64,000 bases of DNA from Microbacterium sp. H83 (GTDB lineage: Bacteria; Actinomycetota; Actinomycetes; Actinomycetales; Microbacteriaceae), in NCBI RefSeq assembly GCF_001650405.1, contig NZ_LWCU01000034.1, positions 1 through 64,000 of the forward strand. The letters run 5' to 3'. Numbering within the stretch: the stretch's first letter is position 1; each line of letters begins with the position of its first letter. The position numbers and the translations under genes were made by a program. Under the pieces are notes generated by a model. It was given only the letters and a program-made list of their open reading frames with translations. It ran no database searches and was not told the origin of the DNA. Shown piece by piece: positions 36,260 to 43,825 of the stretch.

Positions 36260-38692
36260 ATGCGCGTAGCCGTCATCGGCGGAGGGCCGGGAGGCCTCTA
36301 CTTCGCCGCCCTCATGAAGCAGCTCGATCCCACCCACGAGATCGCGGTGTGGGAGCGCAACGCCCCCGACGACACCTTCGGCTTCGGCGTCGTGTTCAGC
36401 GACGAGACGCTGGGCGGCATCGAGAACGCCGACCCCGTGATCGCGCAGCGCATGGGCGAGCAGTTCGCGCGCTGGACGGACATCGACGTCGCGTTCGGGG
36501 GAGCGACGCACACGATCGGAGGCCAGGGCTTCGCCGCGATGGGGCGCAAGGAGCTGCTGCAGCTGCTGCAGGAGCGCTGCATCGAGCTCGGCGTGACCGT
36601 CCTGTTCCGCACCCCCGCCCCCGACGCGTCGGAGCTGATGGCGGAGTACGACCTCGTGCTCGCCGCCGACGGGGTGAACTCCCAGGTGCGCGGACGCTTC
36701 GCCGACAGCTTCGTCCCCGACCTCGACCGCCGCGCCTCGAAGTACATGTGGCTGGGCACCGACCGCGTCTTCGAGGCGTTCACGTTCGCCGTCCTGCACA
36801 CTCCGCACGGGATCATGCAGCTGCACGGCTACCCCTACTCGGACCAGCGCAGCACCTTCCTCATCGAGATGCACGAGGACGTCTGGCGCGCCGCCGGGCT
36901 CGATGCGACGGAGGAGGAGGTGTTCCCGCCCGGTGTCAGCGACGAGTACTCGGTGGGGAGGATCAGAGAGCTGTTCGCCGATGTCCTCGAGGGCCACGAC
37001 GTGCTCACCAACAACTCCAAGTGGCTCACGTTCACGACCGTGCGCAACGAGCACTGGCACCACGAGAACCTCGTGATCCTCGGAGACGCGGCGCACACCG
37101 CCCATTTCTCGATCGGCTCGGGGACGAAGCTCGCGATGGAGGACGCCCTCGCGCTCGCCGCCTGCCTGCACGAGCATGCCGAGCTCGACGCTGCGCTGGA
37201 CGCGTACGAGGCGGAGCGCCGACCGGTCGTCGCCTCCACGCAGCGCGCCGCCCAGGCGTCGCTGGAGTGGTTCGAGCAGATCGGTCAGTACGCGGACCAG
37301 GACCCGCTGCAGTTCTCCTTCAACCTGCTCACCCGCAGCCGGCGCATCACGCTCGACAACCTCGCGCTCCGCGACCCGGTCTTCGCCGCGGAGATCGTGC
37401 GCGGGGCGCCGCTCGCCGCGCGCGACGCCGACGAGCCGGCGATGTTCCGTCCTCATCGCATCGGTCGCCTCGAGCTCAAGAACCGTGTGGTCGTGTCGCC
37501 CATGGACATGTACTCGTCCGTCGAGGGCGTGCCCGGCGACTTCCACCTCGTCCATCTGGGATCCAAGGCCATGGGCGGCGCCGGCCTCGTCATGACCGAG
37601 ATGGTCTGCGTCTCGGGGGAGGGGCGCATCACCCCCGGCTGCGCAGGTCTCTACACCGACGAGCAGCGCGACGCCTGGGCGCGGATCGTGTCGCACGTGC
37701 ACCGCCACTCGACGGCGAAGCTGGGTGTGCAGATCGGCCACTCCGGACGCAAGGGCTCGACCAAGCGCATGTGGGAGGGGATCGACGAGCCGCTCGAGCA
37801 GGGCAACTGGACGACGATCGCCCCGTCGGCGCTGCCCTACGGTCCTGCGAGCCGTACGCCGCGCGAGGTCGATCGGGCGACGATGACCGCGGTGCGGGAG
37901 GAGTTCGTGGCCGCGACACGACGTGCGGCGGATGCGGGCTTCGACCTCGCCGAACTCCACGCCGCGCACGGGTACCTGCTGTCGTCGTTCCTCTCTCCGG
38001 TGTCGAACCACCGCACGGACGAGTACGGCGGGTCGAGGGAGAACCGGCTGCGCTTTCCGCTCGAGGTGTTCGACGCGATGCGCGCGGTCTGGCCGGCCGA
38101 TCGGCCGCTGACGGTGCGGCTGTCGGCGGAGGACTGGATCGAGGAGGGCAACACGGTCGACGACGCGGTCGAGATCGCCCGCGCCTTCATCGAGCACGGT
38201 GCCGATGCCATCGACGTCTCGTCCGGACAGATCGCCGCACACGAGCGTCCCCGCTTCGGCCGCAGCTATCAGACGCCGTTCGCCGACGCCATCCGGAACC
38301 GGGTGGCCGCGGCGGCGGGCGTGAGCGTCATCGCTGTCGGCGCGATCTCGAGTCACGACGACGTCAACTCGATCCTCCTCGCCGGTCGGGCGGACCTCGT
38401 GGCACTCGGGCGCACGCATCTGTGGGACCCGCAGTGGACGCTGCACGCGGCGGCGGATCAGGGCTACCGCGGACCCGGCGCCGACTGGGTCCCGCAGTTC
38501 CGGGCGGGGTCCCGCAAGCCCCCGAGCTCCCGTACCGACGCGGTCCGGCCGCGGCTGGCGCTCGTCCGCGACGCGGATCACGACGAGCAGACGGTCGCGC
38601 GCCGGCGATGGACGCCGCGCACGCCCGACCCCTCGACCGCGGCGCGCGGCGCATACGACCCCGTCCCCGCGGTCGACGCCCTCGCGCGCTGA
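36260..38692 (+). CDS. Flavin monooxygenase-old yellow enzyme fusion acting on an aryl-CoA
   Basis: The 810-residue product fuses two flavoproteins. Residues 1-390 are an FAD monooxygenase (VIGGGPGGLYFAALMKQLD; the NADPH-region DLVLAADGVNSQVR; FAD-ribose motif LVILGDAAHTAHFSIGSGTK). From about residue 395 an old-yellow-enzyme domain follows (MFRPHRIGRLELKNRVVVSP, AKLGVQIGHSGRKGS, AAHGYLLSSFLSPVSNHRTD, YGGSRENRLRFPLEVF, LVALGRTHLWDPQW). This architecture is known for 2-aminobenzoyl-CoA monooxygenase/reductase of Azoarcus and for salicylyl-CoA 5-hydroxylases. The neighbouring ligase and thioesterase support one of these. The substrate cannot be decided from sequence alone. Confidence 0.9.
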   Translation: MRVAVIGGGPGGLYFAALMKQLDPTHEIAVWERNAPDDTFGFGVVFSDETLGGIENADPVIAQRMGEQFARWTDIDVAFGGATHTIGGQGFAAMGRKELLQLLQERCIELGVTVLFRTPAPDASELMAEYDLVLAADGVNSQVRGRFADSFVPDLDRRASKYMWLGTDRVFEAFTFAVLHTPHGIMQLHGYPYSDQRSTFLIEMHEDVWRAAGLDATEEEVFPPGVSDEYSVGRIRELFADVLEGHDVLTNNSKWLTFTTVRNEHWHHENLVILGDAAHTAHFSIGSGTKLAMEDALALAACLHEHAELDAALDAYEAERRPVVASTQRAAQASLEWFEQIGQYADQDPLQFSFNLLTRSRRITLDNLALRDPVFAAEIVRGAPLAARDADEPAMFRPHRIGRLELKNRVVVSPMDMYSSVEGVPGDFHLVHLGSKAMGGAGLVMTEMVCVSGEGRITPGCAGLYTDEQRDAWARIVSHVHRHSTAKLGVQIGHSGRKGSTKRMWEGIDEPLEQGNWTTIAPSALPYGPASRTPREVDRATMTAVREEFVAATRRAADAGFDLAELHAAHGYLLSSFLSPVSNHRTDEYGGSRENRLRFPLEVFDAMRAVWPADRPLTVRLSAEDWIEEGNTVDDAVEIARAFIEHGADAIDVSSGQIAAHERPRFGRSYQTPFADAIRNRVAAAAGVSVIAVGAISSHDDVNSILLAGRADLVALGRTHLWDPQWTLHAAADQGYRGPGADWVPQFRAGSRKPPSSRTDAVRPRLALVRDADHDEQTVARRRWTPRTPDPSTAARGAYDPVPAVDALAR

Positions 38693-38745
38693 CTCCCCGC
38701 GGACCCATGCCGACACACGCTGACACACGAGAAGGAGGCCCGTCC

Positions 38746-39153
38746 ATGACGCGGCAGATCATCAACCCCGAGTCCCTGGTGGCCCCGAGCGGATTCGCGC
38801 ACGGCGTCCGTGCGGGAGAGTTCGTCTACCTGGGTGGACAGACCGCGATGGACGCCGAGGGGCGCATCGTCCCCGGAGGAATCGTCGAGCAGTTCGTGCA
38901 GGCGTTCTCGAACGTCCTGACCACGCTCACGGCGGCCGGAGGCAGCCCCTCCGACCTCGTCGACGTGACGATCTACCTCACCGACGTCGTCGACTACCAG
39001 CGCAACGGCCGCGAGATCGGTCGACGCTGGCGCGAGCTCGCGGGCACCGAGTACCCGGCCATGGCCGGGATCGGGGTCACGCGGCTCTGGCAGCCCGAGG
39101 CGCTCATCGAGATCCAGGGCGTCGCGCACATCGGCATCGGGCAGGAGCGGTGA
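38746..39153 (+). CDS. RidA/YjgF/UK114 family protein
   Basis: The 135-residue product is of the Rid family: INPESLVAPSGFAHGVRAGE, YLGGQTAMDAEGRIVPGGIV, QAFSNVLTTLTAAGGSPSDL and the terminal LIEIQGVAHIG. RidA proteins hydrolyse reactive enamines and imines, and relatives deaminate 2-aminomuconate. The arginine usual in archetypal RidA near residue 105 is not in its standard context (TEYPAMAGIGVTRLWQPE has Arg shifted), which suggests a specialised Rid subgroup. It follows GAAGGAGG and overlaps the FAH gene (GTGA). Its presence hints at a nitrogen-bearing pathway intermediate. Confidence 0.85.
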   Translation: MTRQIINPESLVAPSGFAHGVRAGEFVYLGGQTAMDAEGRIVPGGIVEQFVQAFSNVLTTLTAAGGSPSDLVDVTIYLTDVVDYQRNGREIGRRWRELAGTEYPAMAGIGVTRLWQPEALIEIQGVAHIGIGQER

Positions 39154-39980
39154 GGCTCGCCACGGTGCGCCGCCCGGACGGCACGCACGCAGCCGTCGGC
39201 GATGACGCGGGCTGGGTCGTGCTCGACGAGGCGGATGCGCAGACGCTGGCCTCCTCGCCGCGCTGGCGCACCCGGGCGGAAGCCGCGCTGCGGCATCCGG
39301 CGCGCACCGAGATCGCGCCCGACGCGTTCGAGAACCCGGTGCCGCGCCCCGGGAAGATCCTCTGCTGCGGTCTCAACTACCGCGAGCACATCCTCGAGAC
39401 CGGCCGCGCGGTGCCGGAGTTCCCGACGCTCTTCGCCAAGTTCGCCGACACCCTCACGGGCCCGACCGACGACATCGCCGTGCGGGGCGCGCCGAAGCTC
39501 GACTGGGAAGCCGAGCTGGCTGTCGTCGTGGGCGCCGAGATCCGGCGGGCGGACTCCGAGACCGCGCGGTCGGCGATCCTCGGGTACACCGTGGCGAACG
39601 ACGTGTCGCTCCGCGACTGGCAGCAGCGCACGCTCCAGTGGCTCCAGGGCAAGGCTTTCGACGCGACGACGCCGATCGGCCCGTGGGTGGTGACCGCCGA
39701 CGAACTCGATCCGCGCGACGGACTGCGCATCCGCTGCGCGGTGAACGACCAGGTGATGCAGGAGGGGGACACCGCCGACCTCGTGTTCGACGCCGCCGAT
39801 CTTCTCGCCTACGTCTCGCAGTTCACGGTGCTGCGCCCGGGAGACCTCGTGCTCACGGGCACTCCGGGCGGCGTCGCGCTCGGCATGCCGGATCCGCGAT
39901 GGCTGCGCGACGGCGACGTGCTCACGACGACCATCGACGGCATCGGAGCACTCCGCAACGTGATCCGCGTGGCCGCATAG
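39150..39980 (+). CDS. Fumarylacetoacetate hydrolase family protein
   Basis: The 276-residue product has the FAH fold: PGKILCCGLNYREHILETGR, the metal-site DWEAELAVVVGAEIRRAD, GYTVANDVSLRDWQQR, and LLAYVSQFTVLRPGDLVLTG followed by TPGGVALGM. Family members cleave acylpyruvates such as fumarylpyruvate or decarboxylate/hydrolyse other beta-dicarbonyl acids. At the end of this operon it would act after ring cleavage. Confidence 0.87.
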   Translation: MRLATVRRPDGTHAAVGDDAGWVVLDEADAQTLASSPRWRTRAEAALRHPARTEIAPDAFENPVPRPGKILCCGLNYREHILETGRAVPEFPTLFAKFADTLTGPTDDIAVRGAPKLDWEAELAVVVGAEIRRADSETARSAILGYTVANDVSLRDWQQRTLQWLQGKAFDATTPIGPWVVTADELDPRDGLRIRCAVNDQVMQEGDTADLVFDAADLLAYVSQFTVLRPGDLVLTGTPGGVALGMPDPRWLRDGDVLTTTIDGIGALRNVIRVAA

Positions 39981-40043
39981 ACCGTCGCGCGGCGCCCGTC
40001 CGGACGTCGCCCGGTACTCGCCCCGGCCGTCGCCCGCTGCTCG

Positions 40044-41138
40044 TCAGGCGGTCGCGAGCCCGTGCGCCTGCGCGACCGCGTCGAGCACGATCCGGCCGCC
40101 CCGGACGTTGAGGCCCTTCGCGAGCGCCGCGTCGTCGGACGCCGCGCGCTCCCAGCCCTTGCCGGCGATGGCCGAGACATAGGGCAGAGTGGCGTTGGTC
40201 AGCGCCCGCGTCGCGGTCTCCGGGACGGCGCCGGGCATGTTGGCGACGCAGTAGTAGATCGAGTCGTGCACCGCGAAGGTGGGGTCGTCGTGCGTGGTCG
40301 GACGGGATCCCTCGAAGCATCCGCCCTGGTCGATGGCGATGTCGACGAGCACCGAGCCCGGCTTCATGGCGGCGACCATGTCGTCTGTGACCAGCTTGGG
40401 CGCCGCGGCGCCGGGGATGAGGACCGAGCCGATGACGAGGTCGGCGCTCGCGAGCTCCTCCGCGATGTCGTAGCGGCTCGACGCTCGGGTCTCGAGCGCG
40501 CCGCCGTAGCGGTGCTCGAGCTCGCGCAGGCGGGGCAGCGCGATGTCGATGACGGTGACCCTGGCGCCGAGGCCGAGCGCGTTCGCGGCCGCGTGCTCGC
40601 CGGCGACGCCGCCGCCGATGACGACCGTCTTGGCGCGGGGCGTGCCCGCGATGCCGCCCATCAGCACGCCGCGCCCGCCGGCGGAGCGCATGAGGGAGTG
40701 CGAGCCGACGGTCACGGACAGCCGGCCCGCGATCTCGCTCATCGGGACGAGCAGAGGCAGAGTGCGGTCGGGCAGCTGCACGGTCTCGTAGGCGACGGCC
40801 GTGGTGCCGGCGTCGACGAGCGCGGTGGTGAGCGCCCGGTCGGCGGCGAGGTGCAGGTAGGTGAAGAGCGTGAGGTCGTCGCGGAGGAAGCCGTACTCCT
40901 CGGCGATCGGCTCCTTCACCTTGATGAGGAGCTCCGCCTCGCCCCAGGTCTGCGCCGCGGTCTCCACGATCTCGGCGCCGGCGATGCGGAAGGCCTCGTC
41001 GGAGATGCCGGAGCCGACGCCCGCACCGGCCTGCACCAGCACCCGGTGGCCCTCATGGACCAGCCGGTCGGCACCGGCGGGCGTGAGCGCCACGCGGTTC
41101 TCGTTGTTCTTGACCTCTGCGGGTACGCCGATCTTCAT
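40044..41138 (-). CDS. ald: Alanine dehydrogenase
   Basis: The 364-residue product oxidatively deaminates L-alanine to pyruvate with NAD. It begins [20 protein letters not shown] and has [16 protein letters not shown] with the catalytic histidine, [20 protein letters not shown], the Rossmann motif [20 protein letters not shown] and [20 protein letters not shown]. The start at 41138 follows AGGAGGATC on the minus strand; the frame extends further upstream but would run into the divergent regulator. The neighbouring Lrp regulator probably controls it. Confidence 0.96.
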   Translation of the reverse strand: MKIGVPAEVKNNENRVALTPAGADRLVHEGHRVLVQAGAGVGSGISDEAFRIAGAEIVETAAQTWGEAELLIKVKEPIAEEYGFLRDDLTLFTYLHLAADRALTTALVDAGTTAVAYETVQLPDRTLPLLVPMSEIAGRLSVTVGSHSLMRSAGGRGVLMGGIAGTPRAKTVVIGGGVAGEHAAANALGLGARVTVIDIALPRLRELEHRYGGALETRASSRYDIAEELASADLVIGSVLIPGAAAPKLVTDDMVAAMKPGSVLVDIAIDQGGCFEGSRPTTHDDPTFAVHDSIYYCVANMPGAVPETATRALTNATLPYVSAIAGKGWERAASDDAALAKGLNVRGGRIVLDAVAQAHGLATA

Positions 41139-41191
41139 CGATCCTCCTGGTGACGACTCTGCTCGTCTCAGGATCGCAGAAACATCGATGC

Positions 41192-41215
41192 AAGAACATA
41201 AACGCTGAAGAACAT
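41192..41215. promoter_or_regulatory. Direct repeats in the ald-lrp intergenic region
   Basis: AAGAACAT occurs at 41192-41199 and again at 41208-41215, 16 bases apart. The surrounding region is AT-rich for this genome. In mycobacteria the Lrp-type AldR binds the region upstream of ald, so these repeats are candidate binding sites. Confidence 0.5.
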
Positions 41216-41236
41216 TCGGCATCATCGCGCATCCTG

Positions 41237-41252
41237 CATAATCGTTCGCATG
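41237..41252 (+). promoter_or_regulatory. Leaderless-type -10 for the Lrp gene
   Basis: CATAAT (41237-41242) ends 7 bases before the ATG at 41250. No RBS is present. Confidence 0.55.
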
Positions 41253-41759
41253 GACACAACGCCCGACGCCGCGCAGCCGAACACCGTTCGGGCGCCCGCG
41301 CTCGACGTGATCGACGCGCGGATCGTGCAGCTCCTCAGCGCGGACGGCCGTATGACGAACGCGGAGCTCGCCGGCCACCTCGGTGTCGCCCCGTCCACTG
41401 CGCACGCCCGGCTGCGCGCCCTGGTCGACCGCGGCGTCATCAGCGGCTTCCACGCGAGCGTGGACGAGCGGATGCTGGGCGCGGGACTGCAGGCCGTCAT
41501 CGGCGTCACTCTGCGCCCGAGCGGCCGTCGGGAGAGCATCGTCGAGTTCGCCGACCGGGTGCGGGTGCTGCCGCAGGTGATCCAGGTCTTCTTCCTCGGC
41601 GGCGACGACGACTTCCTCCTGCACATCGCCGTCGCGGACTCCTCGGAGATGCGCGAGTTCGTGCTCGAGCACCTCTCGGCCCAGAGCAGCGTGGCCTCGA
41701 CGCGGACCAGCATCGTCTTCGACTACCACCGCAACTCGGTCGCCGCGTCCTTCCGCTGA
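41250..41759 (+). CDS. Lrp/AsnC family regulator (AldR-like)
   Basis: The 169-residue product has an N-terminal helix-turn-helix (LDVIDARIVQLLSADGRMTN, LAGHLGVAPSTAHARLRALV) and a C-terminal ligand-binding RAM domain (VIGVTLRPSGRRESIVEFA, VFFLGGDDDFLLHIAVADSS). It is divergent from ald across 111 bases, as AldR is in mycobacteria, and is probably its alanine-responsive activator/repressor. Confidence 0.9.
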   Translation: MDTTPDAAQPNTVRAPALDVIDARIVQLLSADGRMTNAELAGHLGVAPSTAHARLRALVDRGVISGFHASVDERMLGAGLQAVIGVTLRPSGRRESIVEFADRVRVLPQVIQVFFLGGDDDFLLHIAVADSSEMREFVLEHLSAQSSVASTRTSIVFDYHRNSVAASFR

Positions 41760-41789
41760 GCGCCCCCGGGTCCGGCCCGCTGTCGTATA

Positions 41790-41818
41790 TTGCTTGGCCC
41801 TCGGCCCGTGCATAGGGT
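41790..41818 (+). promoter_or_regulatory. Promoter of the AraC-family gene
   Basis: TTGCTT (41790-41795) and TAGGGT (41813-41818) are separated by 17 bases. A start near 41825 precedes the GTG at 41845 and the ATG at 41875. Confidence 0.6.
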
Positions 41819-41874
41819 GAGGGCCGGAACGAGGTTGCGACGCTGTGGGAGCGCGGGCCCGCTGGGGGGGATCG

Positions 41875-42936
41875 ATGGGGCGAGTGCTCGACGATGCGCA
41901 GCTGCGCGCATGGCTGCGACGGCTGTCGGGCGGTGACGAGCGCGACGGAGCCGGGATTCCGGACTGGTTCTCGGCGAGCGTGATCCGACTGGACGGACAC
42001 CTCGGGATGCTGCAGCTGTCGAACTTCGGGACCATGGCCGCCGATGACCCGGCCGCGTTCGAAGCCGCGCTGCTGCGCCGCTCGATCGGCACGACGATGC
42101 TGTTCAGCACGCTGGAGACGGCGCACACGGTGACCTATCGCACGCAGCCGGATGCCGACGAGGACATCGTGATCGTCGGGGTCGCGCGGCACGGCGGGCA
42201 GCGGATCCGCACCGACGGCGGCACGCGGCTGATGAGCGTGGGGCGTCTCGGCTTCATGTCCAGCCTCGGCGCGTCCGCCGTCGAGCATCTCGACGTGAGC
42301 GAGACCACGGGTGTCGTGATACCGGCATCCGCGCTGCCGGATCATCACCACGTGCTGCTGCGCGGCGCCGACCTCTTCCCCGACACCCCGCTGACGAGGG
42401 CTGCGGGCGCCGCGCTCGTGAGGATGCTGTACGAGTGGTCGCGCGAGCCGGCGGGCGATCGCAGCGCGCTCGCGGGCACGGAGACGACCCTCCTCGCCGT
42501 CGTGCGCGGACTGTTCCGGCAGTTCCCCGGTGCGCGGGCGACCGACAGGGCCACGGAGCACCGTGCGGCCGCCGTGCGGATCATCGAGCGGCGGCATCGC
42601 GAGGCGGCGTTCGACATCGATGCGCTGGCCGCCGAGCTGCACATGAGCCGTCGGCAGCTGTTCCGACTGTTCTCCGGCGCGGAGGGGAGCCTTGCGACCC
42701 GGATCCTCGAGCGCCGGCTCGAGACCGCCCGCGAGGAGCTGCTCGTGCAGCCGCCGCAGGACCTCTCGGCGGTCGCTGCGCGGTCGGGCTTCCCGGACGC
42801 GGCGGCGCTGCGGGCGCAGTTCGCGCGACGGGTCGGGCTCAGCCCCAGCGCCTTCCGGCTCGAGGCGCTCACGCAGCCCCCGCGCCTCGCCGAGGCGATG
42901 CTGCTGACCGACGAGCAGTCCCGTCGAGGCTCGTGA
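41875..42936 (+). CDS. AraC-family transcriptional regulator
   Basis: The 353-residue product has an N-terminal AraC-binding-like sensor domain (about residues 20-215) and a C-terminal AraC helix-turn-helix: RRHREAAFDIDALAAELHMS, RRQLFRLFSGAEGSLATRIL, SAVAARSGFPDAAALRAQFA and RRVGLSPSAFR. The ATG at 41875 follows a G-rich stretch close upstream; a GTG at 41845 is an alternative. The regulated gene is not evident, since the next gene is convergent. In Microbacterium-like genomes such regulators are often solitary. Confidence 0.85.
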   Translation: MGRVLDDAQLRAWLRRLSGGDERDGAGIPDWFSASVIRLDGHLGMLQLSNFGTMAADDPAAFEAALLRRSIGTTMLFSTLETAHTVTYRTQPDADEDIVIVGVARHGGQRIRTDGGTRLMSVGRLGFMSSLGASAVEHLDVSETTGVVIPASALPDHHHVLLRGADLFPDTPLTRAAGAALVRMLYEWSREPAGDRSALAGTETTLLAVVRGLFRQFPGARATDRATEHRAAAVRIIERRHREAAFDIDALAAELHMSRRQLFRLFSGAEGSLATRILERRLETAREELLVQPPQDLSAVAARSGFPDAAALRAQFARRVGLSPSAFRLEALTQPPRLAEAMLLTDEQSRRGS

Positions 42937-43293
42937 GCGCACGGGCATGTCGATGTCACCGGAGCGCGGATCCCGTGCCATCGACGTCATCCCGTGCCGG
43001 TTCCCGCGCTCCGGGAGACAGGAACGTCGGCGCACGGCACGCACGCGCGAGGTCGCGCATAACCTGAGCCTGCCCGTGCCCCCAGGCGGGCCATGACGAT
43101 CGGCGGAAGAGGGGCCGCGGCCCCTCCGCCCCGGTCATCATGGCTTCCGGACGTGGCGGGTCCCGCCCGTCCGGAAGTCCGGGGGCGCGCGAGAGCGCAG
43201 GGCACAACGAATCGTCCGGGCAGCGATGTCCGGGCGGACGTGCGGGTGCCTCGGTCGGGGGGACGACCGGGGCACTCGCGAATCAGAAGAGGG
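42937..43293. other. Non-coding convergent region with two strong hairpins
   Basis: No credible gene is seen in this 357-base gap between convergent genes. It holds two nested inverted repeats. GGCGGA/TCCGCC with inner GGGGCC/GGCCCC spans 43102-43130. CTTCCGGACG/CGTCCGGAAG (43144-43153 with 43168-43177) has an inner GGCGGG/CCCGCC. They are likely terminators for both flanking genes. Confidence 0.6.
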
Positions 43294-43728
43294 TCACGCT
43301 CCGTACGACGCGGGGAGAGCGCAGTAGTCCGCGAAGCGCCGCGTCGGGTTCTCCGGATCCGAGACGTCGACGATCGCCGAGGCGATCGAGTGCGGCGGCT
43401 CGGCGTCGACGAGCTGCCAGACGATGTGGTTCCACAGCCCCCGGGTGTCCTCGTCGATCAGCGCCGCGGGCCCGGAGACCACGAGCACGGTCCCTGCGCT
43501 CTCCGCGGCGCGGAACGGTGCGATCACGTCGGCCCGCAGCGCCTGCCCGTCACCGTCGGCGCTGTGGGCCCGCTCGACGGTCTGGCCCGCCGCGGTCAAC
43601 GCCGCCGCGAGGTCGTCCGCGGCGCGGCGGGAGCGCTCGGCATCCGCTCCGCTCACGACGAGCAGTCGTCGCCCGCGCGGATACAGGTGCAGGAACTCGG
43701 ACGCGATGTCATCCCAGGCGGCGGTCAT
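43294..43728 (-). CDS. Conserved-looking hypothetical protein
   Basis: The 144-residue product is not recognised. It is soluble, with two Val-rich strands RRLLVVSGADAERSRRAADD and GTVLVVSGPAALIDEDTRGL that suggest an alpha/beta nucleotide-type fold, but no Walker motif is complete. The C-terminal part contains LWNHIVWQLVDAEPPHSIA. The codon pattern is typical of the genome. The ATG at 43728 is preceded by TAGCCT 6 bases upstream (43740-43735), pointing to a leaderless mRNA and supporting the start. Confidence 0.7.
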   Translation of the reverse strand: MTAAWDDIASEFLHLYPRGRRLLVVSGADAERSRRAADDLAAALTAAGQTVERAHSADGDGQALRADVIAPFRAAESAGTVLVVSGPAALIDEDTRGLWNHIVWQLVDAEPPHSIASAIVDVSDPENPTRRFADYCALPASYGA

Positions 43729-43740
43729 GCATCCAGGCTA
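43726..43740 (-). promoter_or_regulatory. Leaderless-type -10 for the hypothetical gene
   Basis: On the minus strand TAGCCT (43740-43735) is followed by six bases and the ATG at 43728. Confidence 0.5.
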
Positions 43741-43825
43741 CGCCCGTGGTGCGCCGCCGAGCCCGTACGCGGCGGAGCCCCGCGGCCGCTGATCGACAGC
43801 ATCCGCGGGGCTCCGGCGTCGCGCC

